From the IMG/VR virus record IMGVR_UViG_3300005527_003305, positions 1 through 20,445 of that record: 20,445 bases of DNA; one strand, given 5' to 3'. Of the stretch, positions 12,933-20,445 are shown piece by piece. Within the stretch, counting starts at the first letter, position 1. Each line of letters starts with the position of its first letter. Both the position numbers and the translations under genes were made by a program. The notes under the pieces are model-generated. The model saw only the letters and a list, made by a program, of their open reading frames with translations. It had not been told where the DNA came from and searched no databases. This stretch comes from a virus.

Positions 12933-13553
12933 ATGGCAACAATATCTTACGCGATTCCTGTTTGTAACGAACACGAAGAATTAGATAAACTACTGACTCT
13001 TTTAATTAAGTGTAAAAGAAAAGAAGACGACATAGTTATACAGTGCGATCAAGGAAATACAACAAAACAGGTGTATGAAGTTATATCAAAACACAGTGAT
13101 CACGTAAAAGTTGTGGAGTTTCCTCTTAAAGGAGATTTCGCAAGTTTTAAGAACAATCTAAAAAAACATTGTGTAGCAGATTGGATATTTCAAATAGACG
13201 CAGACGAACTACTGCACGAAGTATTTCTAGAAAATTTGCCTGAAATACTGGAAAATAATCCTGAAGTACAACTGTTTTGTCTTCCAAGAATTAACACCGT
13301 TGAAGGATTGACTCAAGACCACATAAACAAATGGGGATGGAGCGTTAACGAGAAAGGTTGGGTTAATTTCCCAGATGTTCAAACTAGAATAATCCAAAAT
13401 TCTCCAAAAATACAGTGGGTTGGTAAAGTACACGAAGTGATATATGGGCACAGTTCACAAGCAGTTTTACCAATTGAAGAGGCGTACTGTATACTACATC
13501 ACAAACACATTCGTAGACAAGAAATTCAAAATACGTTGTACTCAATGATATGA
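12933..13553 (+). CDS. GT2-family glycosyltransferase
   Basis: A 206-aa GT-A fold, inverting family 2-like transferase. ATISYAIPVCNEHEELDKL (residues 2-20) is the standard first strand and loop, IVIQCDQGN (35-42) carries the nucleotide-contacting Asp, and WIFQIDADELL (84-94) has the metal-binding DxD (Asp89-Ala-Asp91). The ending FPDVQTRIIQNSPKIQWVGKVHE (146-168) is the F.d.Q.R....  .i.W.g.vHE pattern of WaaE/LgtF-like subfamilies that transfer hexoses to lipopolysaccharide cores. At 206 residues it is short for the family but contains the catalytic domain. It ends in TGA. The next gene follows after a 46-nt AT-rich gap with a TATAAT-like box. Confidence 0.85.
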   Translation: MATISYAIPVCNEHEELDKLLTLLIKCKRKEDDIVIQCDQGNTTKQVYEVISKHSDHVKVVEFPLKGDFASFKNNLKKHCVADWIFQIDADELLHEVFLENLPEILENNPEVQLFCLPRINTVEGLTQDHINKWGWSVNEKGWVNFPDVQTRIIQNSPKIQWVGKVHEVIYGHSSQAVLPIEEAYCILHHKHIRRQEIQNTLYSMI

Positions 13554-13574
13554 AAAAAGCTTCAATAACTAGAG

Positions 13575-13580
13575 TATAAT
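13575..13580 (+). promoter_or_regulatory. TATAAT-like box in the GT gap
   Basis: A perfect TATAAT sits 20 nt (end to ATG) before the gene at 13600, in the 46-nt gap after the GT2 gene. No convincing -35 is seen about 17 bp upstream, so this is a weak candidate for an internal promoter. Confidence 0.22.
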
Positions 13581-13599
13581 AAAATAAAAAAACATAGTT

Positions 13600-13854
13600 A
13601 TGGTAAATCAAGAAACATACCAAGATCAAGAGAGAGTTTATACAGAGATAAGACAAAGATACTGTTTGCACAATTGGGTATTTCACTACAACCCGTTTAC
13701 AGAATTATGGAACGCGATACACCGTGATAGATATGTTGATTATTGGTATAATACAAATTCAAATTACGTACTAAAAAGCACCCAAATATACACACTAGTA
13801 GATTTGATTTTAAAGATTGAAAACAATAAATTAAATTTAGAAGACATAAAATAA
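13600..13854 (+). CDS. Hypothetical protein, 84 aa
   Basis: No family recognised. It is rich in aromatic residues (RYCLHNWVFHYNPFTELWNAIHRDRYVDYWYN, residues 19-50) with a helical Leu-rich end (YTLVDLILKIENNKLNLEDI). It has the size and composition of an accessory phage protein, with no metal site, membrane segment or signal. Its leader has gttATG, the start context shared with several genes here. It lies between a GT2 gene and the sugar 3-dehydrase, 7 nt before the latter. Confidence 0.65.
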   Translation: MVNQETYQDQERVYTEIRQRYCLHNWVFHYNPFTELWNAIHRDRYVDYWYNTNSNYVLKSTQIYTLVDLILKIENNKLNLEDIK

Positions 13855-13861
13855 TCGCATA

Positions 13862-15184
13862 ATGGTTACAGAAAAACAGATACTCGAACTTGTGGAAGAG
13901 TACATAAAACAAAAACACGGCCAAAAGTCTTGGAAAGCAGGAGAAGATTGGGTGCAGTACGCAGGTCCGTATTTTGATTCCGAAGAATACGTTGCAGCAG
14001 TAAAAACCCTTCTTGGAGAATGGTTGGTTTTGGGAGCGGAAGCGATAAAATTTGAACGTAAATTCCCAAAGAAGTTTGATAAAAGTTACGGTCTATTGAC
14101 TAATAGCGGTTCAAGCGCTAATCTTCTTATGATGTTAGCGATGACTTCTAAAAGATACAAGAACTTTCCGAAAGGCACAAAAGTAATTACGCCTATCGCA
14201 GGCTTTCCGACAACAATCAATCCAATACTTCAAGTTGGATTTACACCAGTTTTCGTTGATATAGAGTTAGAGACACTTAATTTAGACCTTGATCAGGTGG
14301 AGCAAGCTTGCATAAACAATCCTGATGCAAAGATAATAACTTTCGCTCACGTGTTAGGTAATCCTCCAAACATGAATAGGCTGATGGAGATTGTTAAGAA
14401 GTACAATCTAATACTGCTAGAAGACTGTTGCGATGCTTTAGGTTCCACTTACGAAGGCAAAGCTTTAGGTTCGTTTGGAGAAATGGCAAGTTGTTCGTTT
14501 TATCCTGCACACCATATCACAATGGGAGAGGGAGGTTTCGTAGCAATGAACGATCCACAGTTGGAGAGAATAGTGAGGAGCTTTAGAGAATGGGGAAGAG
14601 GTTGTTACTGCGTTGGAAAACAGAACTTACTTGAAAAGGGATCATGTGGTTGTAGGTTTAACAACTGGGTACCCAGCATACCAGACGAATTATTCGACCA
14701 CAAGTACGTTTACGAAGAGATTGGTTATAACCTAAAACCTATAGAACTTCAAGCTGCAATAGGGCTGGTGCAAATGAATAAATTGGAAGAGATAGGGCAG
14801 AAGAGAAAAGAAAACTATAAAAATCTGTTTAAAGCATTTGAGAAGTACAAGCAATATTTTCACTTACACGAAGCTCAACAAGGTGCAGACGTAGATTGGT
14901 TTGCTTTTCCTGTCACAGTAAAAGACGGAGCTCCATTCAAAAGATCAGACATTTGTAAGTTCTTTGAGTCAAATAAAGTGCAAACAAGACCGTACTTCGC
15001 TGGAAACGTTATGCTGCAACCAGCTTACGAAGGAATTATGGATCCAAAAGAGGTCATAGAAAAATACCCTGTAGCAAGAAAAGTTACGACAGACACTTTT
15101 TTCTTAGGTACTTCACCAGTAATTAACAAAGAGAAAGTAGATTACATAGAATCTGTATTAGATAAATTTATAGAACAGTTATGA
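13862..15184 (+). CDS. rfbH: RfbH/E1-type NDP-4-keto-6-deoxyhexose 3-dehydrase
   Basis: A 440-aa DegT/DnrJ/EryC1-fold enzyme of the RfbH (E1) branch, which uses PMP and a [2Fe-2S] centre to remove the C3 hydroxyl of an NDP-4-keto-6-deoxyhexose. Evidence: LTNSGSSANLLM (79-90) binds the cofactor phosphate. LLEDCCDALGSTYEGKALGSFG (185-206) contains the pyridine-N Asp. SFYPAHHITMGEGG (212-225) has His217 where aminotransferases have the Schiff-base Lys, the hallmark of 3-dehydrases. WGRGCYCVGK...GSCGCRFNNW (244-269, Cys248, Cys250, Cys262, Cys264) corresponds to the family's Fe-S cysteine segment; ColD lacks such a centre. The usual partner reductase is not in the window. It overlaps the next GT by 4 nt (ATGA). 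The nucleotide carrier (CDP or dTDP) is not decided. Confidence 0.88.
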   Translation: MVTEKQILELVEEYIKQKHGQKSWKAGEDWVQYAGPYFDSEEYVAAVKTLLGEWLVLGAEAIKFERKFPKKFDKSYGLLTNSGSSANLLMMLAMTSKRYKNFPKGTKVITPIAGFPTTINPILQVGFTPVFVDIELETLNLDLDQVEQACINNPDAKIITFAHVLGNPPNMNRLMEIVKKYNLILLEDCCDALGSTYEGKALGSFGEMASCSFYPAHHITMGEGGFVAMNDPQLERIVRSFREWGRGCYCVGKQNLLEKGSCGCRFNNWVPSIPDELFDHKYVYEEIGYNLKPIELQAAIGLVQMNKLEEIGQKRKENYKNLFKAFEKYKQYFHLHEAQQGADVDWFAFPVTVKDGAPFKRSDICKFFESNKVQTRPYFAGNVMLQPAYEGIMDPKEVIEKYPVARKVTTDTFFLGTSPVINKEKVDYIESVLDKFIEQL

Positions 15185-16164
15185 AAATTTGTTTTTTGAC
15201 GGAGATGGGTTTAGAAGGCAAAGTTCCAAGCAATCACACAAACATGAGGACAGAATTCGCTTGGATGTTTGCACTTGATGCTGATCACAGACACATAAGA
15301 AATTATCATAATGTTGTAGGATACGATCATGTTTTTATTATATTCCCAAAAGGCGAAGTGTATCTTAACGCTGTAGGTGGAAAGTTAGTAGATAAGAAAA
15401 ATCCGGTTAGCGATTTACTACATTCAGACTTCATAGAAGTATTAAAAAGCAACAACAAAAAGGTTCACTACGTTCAAGAAGGCCCGCACTGGTTATATAA
15501 CGACTATGAATTAGCGGATCAAATACAGTTTTATAACATGCTCTCTGGATGCGATTCTATATTCTCACACAACGAATCAGATGTACAGTACTATAGAGGC
15601 TTGCTTCCAACGAAACGAGTGCATGTGATGCCGACTTTAATGATAGAAAGCGTAATATCAAAAATACAGCAGAAGACAGAGGATAAGACGATAATCGGGG
15701 GAAACTTTGCTAGATGGTACGGAGGATTTGAAAGTTATATAGTAGCTCAAGAGTTTGAAGTGCCTATTTGGGGACAAACGTCCCATGCAACCAGAGACGG
15801 AGAGAGCCAATTAGTAAATTTACTCCCAAGAGTGATGTGGACTGACTGGATGATGCAGCTAAGTTCTTTCAAATATGCAGTACATTTGATGCCCACAGCT
15901 GCAGCAGGTACGTTTGGGTTAAACTGTGCGTACTTTGGCATACCGTGCATAGGAAACGAAGACGTAGATACACAGAGGTTGTGCCACCCCGATCTAGCAG
16001 TAAACGTCAAAGATATGAAAAAAGCCAGATCTTTGGCAAATAAGTTGAAGCAAGACGAGGGATTCTATGAACACTGTTCTAATTTAGCTATAACTAACTG
16101 CGAAAGATACTATAGTTTAAAACATTTTAACAACACACTTAAAAATATATTACATGAACAATAA
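15181..16164 (+). CDS. Probable GT-B glycosyltransferase
   Basis: A 327-aa protein with an N-terminal KICFLTEMGLEGKVPSNHTNMRTEFAW opening (residues 2-28) and a C-terminal half resembling the nucleotide-sugar-binding domain of GT-B enzymes: TIIGGNFARWYGG (170-182), VPIWGQTS, then SSFKYAVHLMPTAAAGTFGLNCAYFGIPCIGNEDVDTQRLCHP (about 233-273), with the small-residue turn and late acidic/polar motif. It lacks a clean E-x7-E signature, so the exact family is uncertain. It overlaps the 3-dehydrase by ATGA and the next transferase by 11 nt, pointing to tight coupling in the glycan operon. It could be a non-catalytic GT-fold protein. Confidence 0.65.
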   Translation: MKICFLTEMGLEGKVPSNHTNMRTEFAWMFALDADHRHIRNYHNVVGYDHVFIIFPKGEVYLNAVGGKLVDKKNPVSDLLHSDFIEVLKSNNKKVHYVQEGPHWLYNDYELADQIQFYNMLSGCDSIFSHNESDVQYYRGLLPTKRVHVMPTLMIESVISKIQQKTEDKTIIGGNFARWYGGFESYIVAQEFEVPIWGQTSHATRDGESQLVNLLPRVMWTDWMMQLSSFKYAVHLMPTAAAGTFGLNCAYFGIPCIGNEDVDTQRLCHPDLAVNVKDMKKARSLANKLKQDEGFYEHCSNLAITNCERYYSLKHFNNTLKNILHEQ

Positions 16165-16885
16165 ACATGTGTTAGTAATTACCGGTTGCGATGAAGCCAT
16201 GCATTCAGTGCTAGATCTTACTATACCTTCAAAATTAAGATACACTCAAAAACATGGATACGACTTTAATGTGCTGAGATCTTTTAGATCATTTCCGCAC
16301 ATAGGTGTAGATGCTAAAAACCCTATCGGTTTAGGATTTGCTCGTACCATACATGTATTTCAAATGTTAGAGCACTACGATGTTGTTATGTGGATAGATG
16401 GAGACTCTGTTATCACGAACGATAATTTTACAATAGATGATTTTATAAATGATCAACATACGATATATTTTTCTTACGATTGGCCTGTTGCTATGGACGG
16501 TAGTACTGGCCACGTTGGATTTAGTGGTGGTAATTTTATAATAAAATCCACAGAACACGTTGAAGAATTATATAGTACATTTATAGAATATAGTAAACAT
16601 TTCTTAAACGATCACGGAGCAGACCAAACGTGTTTAAACGTAATACACAATAACACACCACTTAGAAAGCACTACGGATTGTTAGAACACAAATACTTAA
16701 ACGCAGTGCCTGAGTTTATAACAAGAACTAGCGTGTGGCAAGCAGATCCAAATAGAACTGGTCCAAATAGGCGTTTTAGTATACCTTCTCCGTGGAATAA
16801 AGATTGTTTTCTTGCCCACTTAACCGGATGTAATACGGCTGACAGAATAGATTTACTACAAAACGAGTTCAAAGATTATTTGTAA
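16154..16885 (+). CDS. GT-A glycosyltransferase, GT34-like
   Basis: A 243-aa transferase resembling the GT34/GMA12-MNN10 group of retaining galactosyl/xylosyl-type enzymes. KHVLVITGCDE (4-14) begins the Rossmann-like fold. KLRYTQKHGYDFNVLRSF (27-44) is the 'ky.YC..hgYd' type segment. VVMWIDGDSVITN (77-89) holds the DxD metal site (Asp82-Gly-Asp84). GFSGGNFIIKST (122-133) and DHGADQTCLNVI (153-164) match the acceptor/product region, and FLAHLTG (219-225) supplies the late metal-binding His222. It is closely packed with neighbours (11 nt overlap upstream, 1 nt gap downstream). Acceptor and sugar are unknown. Confidence 0.75.
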   Translation: MNNKHVLVITGCDEAMHSVLDLTIPSKLRYTQKHGYDFNVLRSFRSFPHIGVDAKNPIGLGFARTIHVFQMLEHYDVVMWIDGDSVITNDNFTIDDFINDQHTIYFSYDWPVAMDGSTGHVGFSGGNFIIKSTEHVEELYSTFIEYSKHFLNDHGADQTCLNVIHNNTPLRKHYGLLEHKYLNAVPEFITRTSVWQADPNRTGPNRRFSIPSPWNKDCFLAHLTGCNTADRIDLLQNEFKDYL

Positions 16886-16886
16886 T

Positions 16887-18536
16887 ATGAAACAAAATAA
16901 GTTCAAAATAATAATCGCGTCTTATAACAATGAAGATTGGGCATATTACAATATAGTTAGTGTGCTCAATCAAACTTATAAAAATTTTAATGTAGTTTAT
17001 GTTGATGACTGTTCTACAGATAATACCAATTCAATAGTATCTGATCTTATAAAAAATGATAATAGATTTAATCTTATAAGAAACAAAACAAATCTTGGAG
17101 CCGATGGAGGAGCAATATATAACTATATTAGATTTTACGAATCGCTAGAAGACGAAGAGATATGTGTATCTATGTGCGGAGATGATTGGCTGATAGATGA
17201 AAATGTATTAGAGAATCTAAATAACTACTACAACAAGTACGATGTTTGGATGACATACGGAGAATTCTATGTTTACGATGGGTCAGAGGATGTTTTAAAA
17301 GCCAATCCACAAAATACCCCATATCCAGACTTTGTGCATCAATATAAGCTATATAGAAAAGACATATGGAGAGCAAGTCATTTATTAACTTTTAGGGGAT
17401 TTTTAGCAAAAAAGATAGATCTTAATGATATAAAATCAAGATACAATAACAAGTGGTTTTATCATGCACCTGACTTAGCTGTTGCTTATCCGTGTTTAGA
17501 AATGTGTCCAAAAGAAAAGATAGGTGTTGTTGATTTTCCAACATATGTTTGGAATTCAAGCGAGCAGTGTCAAGTAAGAACTAGGCACAGAGAGTCTGAA
17601 GACAACATGAAATATGAAATCGAAATTAGAAACAAAAAACACTACAAGGAGGGTTTAACTGGAGAAAAATTACCTCAGATAAACGCTATTGGTGGAAGTA
17701 GAGAAAACAACGATATACCAAAAGATTTTACTTATGTGTATAATATGCGTGATGGAGAATTTGATGCTGTCATAATACCTGATATGGAGATCATTAGATA
17801 CATTGAAGGGCAAATATGCATAGACAAGAAGTGTCCAGTGATAGCTGATATACACGAACCTCCTTATTTGTTTGAGCAACAGAGAGTTTACGATACTGTA
17901 TACAAAAACTATAAGATGTTTGATCGTATACTCACTTACGATGAAAGACTACTAACACTACCAAACGCAGTATTCAGAAACGGAGGGTACGAATGTGTAT
18001 TAAATAAAAGCGTACACACTGAAGAATATCCGACATTATCAGACGCCAGTCTATATTCAATATATGATAAAAGTAAAAGCGTATCTATAATAAGTTCGAA
18101 CAAAACATTTACGGATGGCCACAGATACCGCGTATCTTGCGTAGAATTAATAAGGCGTAACGATCAGAGTGTGGACATTTATGGAATGGGTTATAACCCA
18201 ATAAATGGAAAATTGATCGGTTTAAAAGATTATAAGTATTCTATCGCTATAGAAAACGGTGTATATAAAAACTATTTTACTGAAAAAATATTGGATTGCT
18301 TTTTAACAGGCACTATTCCAATCTATAGGGGATGTACAAACATTTTAGATTTTTTTAATCAAAAAGGAATAATTACTTTTGATACCCATGAAGAGCTTTT
18401 AGAAGTATTAAAAACAATAAGAAATGGTGGTTATGATATAGACAAGACAATTATAGAGGAGAACTACGAATTGGCTTTGAAGTATCGATACGACAATGAT
18501 AAGATATTTAATAAATACATAAAAGATTTAATATGA
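16887..18536 (+). CDS. Bifunctional glycosyltransferase: GT2 domain fused to GT10 fucosyltransferase-like domain
   Basis: A 549-aa fusion. Residues 1 to about 230 form a GT2 domain: FKIIIASYNNEDWAY (6-20), VVYVDDCSTDNT (36-47), NLGADGGA (69-76), SMCGDDWLID (95-104, with the metal-binding Asp pair) and WMTYGEF. Residues from about 285 resemble GT10 alpha-1,3/4-fucosyltransferases: FDAVIIP (292-298), then DYKYSIAIENGVYKNYFTEKILDCFLTGTIPIYRG (448-482), which contains the ENxxxxxYxTEK donor-binding motif (Glu456-Asn457, Thr465-Glu466-Lys467) and the following G-T-I-P-I-Y strand. Donor is predicted to be GDP-fucose-like or a related deoxysugar nucleotide. The AT-rich N-terminal region differs slightly in composition from flanking genes. 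It overlaps the dehydratase gene by ATGA. Confidence 0.87.
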   Translation: MKQNKFKIIIASYNNEDWAYYNIVSVLNQTYKNFNVVYVDDCSTDNTNSIVSDLIKNDNRFNLIRNKTNLGADGGAIYNYIRFYESLEDEEICVSMCGDDWLIDENVLENLNNYYNKYDVWMTYGEFYVYDGSEDVLKANPQNTPYPDFVHQYKLYRKDIWRASHLLTFRGFLAKKIDLNDIKSRYNNKWFYHAPDLAVAYPCLEMCPKEKIGVVDFPTYVWNSSEQCQVRTRHRESEDNMKYEIEIRNKKHYKEGLTGEKLPQINAIGGSRENNDIPKDFTYVYNMRDGEFDAVIIPDMEIIRYIEGQICIDKKCPVIADIHEPPYLFEQQRVYDTVYKNYKMFDRILTYDERLLTLPNAVFRNGGYECVLNKSVHTEEYPTLSDASLYSIYDKSKSVSIISSNKTFTDGHRYRVSCVELIRRNDQSVDIYGMGYNPINGKLIGLKDYKYSIAIENGVYKNYFTEKILDCFLTGTIPIYRGCTNILDFFNQKGIITFDTHEELLEVLKTIRNGGYDIDKTIIEENYELALKYRYDNDKIFNKYIKDLI

Positions 18537-19501
18537 AAAAAATAGTATACGTTACAGGTTGTCTAGGTTTTATAGGATCTTACGTAACAAGGAAATGTTT
18601 AGAACTCGGTTGGTATGTTAAAGGAGTTGATAAGATAACTTACGCGGCTAATAAAGATTTGCTTACTGAGTTTAAGAAAAATAAGAACTTTTCGTTTGTA
18701 CACTGCGATATAAACGAATTGACTTTTCTTTACGATTGCGATTATGTGATAAACACGGCTGCCGAAACACACGTAGGTAATTCTATAATGAGTAGTTTAG
18801 AATTTGTAAAATCAAATATAGATGGCGTACACAATTTACTTGAGTTAATAAAAAACTATAGAAGCGAAAATGGCAAAAAACCAGCGTTGATACATTTTAG
18901 CACAGACGAAGTTTATGGAGATATAGAAAGCGGAGATCATTACGAAACAGACACGCTAAAACCTAGTAACCCATACTCAGCTACAAAAGCGGCCGCAGAC
19001 ATGCTCGTTATGGCTTGGGGAAGAACTCACAATATCCCATACATGATTGTTAGACCTACAAATAATTACGGAATGGGTCAATATGTTGAGAAACTCATAC
19101 CAAAAGCAATAAAGTTTTTGAATATAGGTAGGAAAATACCTTTACACAATAACGGAGAACCCTATAGAAACTGGTTACACGCAGAAGATACTGCTACTGC
19201 AGTAATTACATTAATCGAAAAAGGAAAAATAGGAGAGATATACAACGTAGCTGGTGGATTTGAACAACAGAATATAGATACTATAAAAAAGATAATTACA
19301 GAGTACGTAGAAATAGCAAACTGGCAAGACTTTTACGACATAGAACATTACGTAGATTTCTCTTGCGACAGACCTGGTCAAGACGTACGCTACGCATTGA
19401 ACGATGATAAACTAAGATCTTTAGGTTGGTCACCAAAAAAACAGTTTGATGCAGAATTAAAACATATTGTAAATTATTATAAGAACAAATTTGTATGGTA
19501 A
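18533..19501 (+). CDS. NDP-glucose 4,6-dehydratase, RmlB-like
   Basis: A 322-aa extended short-chain dehydrogenase that converts an NDP-hexose to its 4-keto-6-deoxy form with bound NAD+. The NAD motif is VTGCLGFIGS (7-16). VDKITYAANKDLL (32-44) and CDIN follow as in RmlB. The catalytic Thr-Asp-Glu is in STDEVYG (Thr124, Asp125, Glu126), and the YxxxK pair is in NPYSATKAAADM (Tyr148, Lys152). RPTNNYGMGQ (174-183), YRNWLHAEDTATAV (211-224) and CDRPGQDVRYALNDDKLRSLGWSP (278-301) are the late RmlB signatures. These motifs favour dTDP-glucose over CDP-glucose, but the nucleotide is not proven, so no symbol is assigned. It overlaps the following gene by 7 nt. It is the probable first step feeding the 3-dehydrase. 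Confidence 0.88.
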   Translation: MKKIVYVTGCLGFIGSYVTRKCLELGWYVKGVDKITYAANKDLLTEFKKNKNFSFVHCDINELTFLYDCDYVINTAAETHVGNSIMSSLEFVKSNIDGVHNLLELIKNYRSENGKKPALIHFSTDEVYGDIESGDHYETDTLKPSNPYSATKAAADMLVMAWGRTHNIPYMIVRPTNNYGMGQYVEKLIPKAIKFLNIGRKIPLHNNGEPYRNWLHAEDTATAVITLIEKGKIGEIYNVAGGFEQQNIDTIKKIITEYVEIANWQDFYDIEHYVDFSCDRPGQDVRYALNDDKLRSLGWSPKKQFDAELKHIVNYYKNKFVW

Positions 19502-20445
19502 AAGTTAGTGATTTAGTGGCAGAGTTTCTGGTAGAAAAGAAAATACAGGTTGCTTTTGGAATAATAGGATCTGCAAATTCACACATATTTGATTCAATAT
19601 CGGATAAAGGTTACACAAAAGTAGTGTACGTTCACCATGAGCAAGCAGCAGTGATGGCAGCGGGGTCTTACTATAGGGCCACTGGAAAAATATCTGCGGC
19701 TATAGTTACTGCTGGAGCCGGATCAGCAAACGCGATAACCGGAGTCATTAGTAATTGGGCTGATTCTATACCGTGTTTAGTAATATCAGGACAAGAATCC
19801 ACAAAATATATAAAAGAGCATGCCAACTTAAGGATGATTGGAACTCAAGGTTTTGATGTAGTTGAGATGGTTAAACGCGTTACAAAGTATGCTAAGACTG
19901 TTATAGATAAGAATGAAATAGTCAAGTGTCTTAACGAAGCATGTAGTTTTGCGCTTAGTGATAGACACGGTCCTTCATGGATAGATGTTCCTTTTGATAT
20001 ACAAAGTGCATTTGTAAATAAAGAAGAACTTGAAGTGTTTGAAGAACCCAAATCAGATCTTACAGCTGTAAGCGTTAAAGAATTACTAGATTTGTTAAAA
20101 ACCTCAAAAAGACCAGTAATATTAGGAGGATACGGCATAAAGGCGTCAAATAGTCAAAAAGAATTCGATAGTCTAGTAAGATCATACAAAATACCCGTCT
20201 TACTATCTTGGTCAGCTATAGACGTACTATCCCACGATCACCCGTATAACTTCGGAACTTCTGGACTTTACGGACAGAGGCGAGCTAACTTCATATTACA
20301 GAATTGTGATCTATTGATAGTGCTTGGTAGTAGATTGGCTTTACCTCAAACGGGATACAACATAGATAACTTTGCACCAAACGCAAAAATTATTATGGTT
20401 AACAACGACCGAAATGAATTAGATAAGTACGCAAATAGATACGAC
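19495..20445 (+). CDS. TPP-dependent acetolactate synthase-like enzyme, partial (C-terminus beyond window)
   Basis: 317 codons are visible, with no stop before the window end. The N-terminal pyrimidine-binding domain is intact: VKVSDLVAEFLVEKKI (2-17), FGIIGSANSH (21-30), and HHEQAAVMAAGSYYRATG (47-64) with the catalytic Glu49 that activates the thiamine ring. VTAGAGSANAITGV (71-84), then a central FAD/ADP-like domain (SKRPVILGGYGIKA, LLSWSAIDV, LIVLGSRLALPQTG). LRMIGTQGFDVVEMVKRVTKYA (112-133) resembles the LPS-cluster branch of this family rather than biosynthetic AHAS. In yersiniose biosynthesis a homologue (YerE) adds an acetyl unit from pyruvate to an NDP-4-keto-3,6-dideoxyhexose; that role is inferred here from context. 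Starts with a 7-nt overlap. Confidence 0.85.
   Translation, partial: MVKVSDLVAEFLVEKKIQVAFGIIGSANSHIFDSISDKGYTKVVYVHHEQAAVMAAGSYYRATGKISAAIVTAGAGSANAITGVISNWADSIPCLVISGQESTKYIKEHANLRMIGTQGFDVVEMVKRVTKYAKTVIDKNEIVKCLNEACSFALSDRHGPSWIDVPFDIQSAFVNKEELEVFEEPKSDLTAVSVKELLDLLKTSKRPVILGGYGIKASNSQKEFDSLVRSYKIPVLLSWSAIDVLSHDHPYNFGTSGLYGQRRANFILQNCDLLIVLGSRLALPQTGYNIDNFAPNAKIIMVNNDRNELDKYANRYD

Noticed and set aside
13862-15184. Ordinary sugar aminotransferase (DegT/ArnB)
   Set aside because: The Schiff-base Lys is replaced by His and the Fe-S cysteine segment is present, which mark 3-dehydrases.
1-20445. Stop-codon recoding (TAG as sense), as in some phages
   Set aside because: No gene ends in TAG, but standard translation already gives full-length, motif-complete proteins, so there is no sign of in-frame TAG. 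The lack of TAG stops fits AT-rich TAA bias.
19495-20445. Biosynthetic acetohydroxyacid synthase for branched-chain amino acids
   Set aside because: No ilvN/C/D neighbours; the sequence and gene company fit the LPS-cluster TPP enzymes better.
1-20445. tRNA or rRNA genes
   Set aside because: No cloverleaf-compatible stretch or TTCRANNC-type T-loop in the short intergenic gaps.

Overview
The window reads as part of the genome of a large tailed double-stranded DNA phage. All genes lie on the + strand, are packed with short gaps or small overlaps, and mix nucleotide-metabolism enzymes, a free-standing GIY-YIG homing endonuclease, a RecB/Cas4-type nuclease, zinc-ribbon proteins and unrecognised small ORFs. 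No capsid, tail or terminase gene is visible, so 'phage' rests on gene content and style. The DNA is AT-rich. Start codons are preceded by A/T-rich leaders with no convincing Shine-Dalgarno sequence, which fits a Bacteroidota host; that host assignment is inference. Stops are almost all TAA, with three TGA and no TAG.

Layout. (1) 23-1943: a GroES-GroEL operon closed by a strong intrinsic terminator. (2) 1995-3229: a probable PLP-fold (type II) enzyme, then a small unknown gene that looks like a self-contained unit with its own AT-rich promoter and terminator. (3) 3353-7492: nucleotide and small-molecule metabolism: a SLOG/DUF2493 protein overlapping a phosphoribosyltransferase-like protein, a DUF6378-like protein, a small membrane protein, dUTPase, dCMP deaminase, a thymidylate-synthase-family enzyme with the Asn-to-Asp change typical of dCMP-specific members, two unknown or zinc-ribbon proteins and a MazG-like protein. 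(4) 7543-9483: homing endonuclease, Cas4/RecB-like nuclease with a predicted Fe-S cluster, and a ribbon-helix-helix regulator. (5) 9491 to the right edge: a glycan module of six glycosyltransferase genes (seven GT domains), an RfbH/E1-type sugar 3-dehydrase, an RmlB-like NDP-glucose 4,6-dehydratase and a TPP-dependent acetolactate-synthase-like enzyme cut by the window end.

How the parts fit. The nucleotide genes would move pyrimidine nucleotides away from dUTP and, if the TS-family enzyme is a dCMP hydroxymethylase, toward a modified cytosine in phage DNA. The glycan module is the most striking part. 4,6-dehydratase + Fe-S 3-dehydrase + TPP enzyme is the enzyme logic known from yersiniose biosynthesis, in which a two-carbon unit is added to a 3,6-dideoxy-4-ketohexose (YerE). 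The window may therefore carry a phage-encoded route to a branched dideoxy sugar together with the transferases to assemble a glycan. Two leader motifs recur at fixed distance from start codons and are candidate phage promoter classes.
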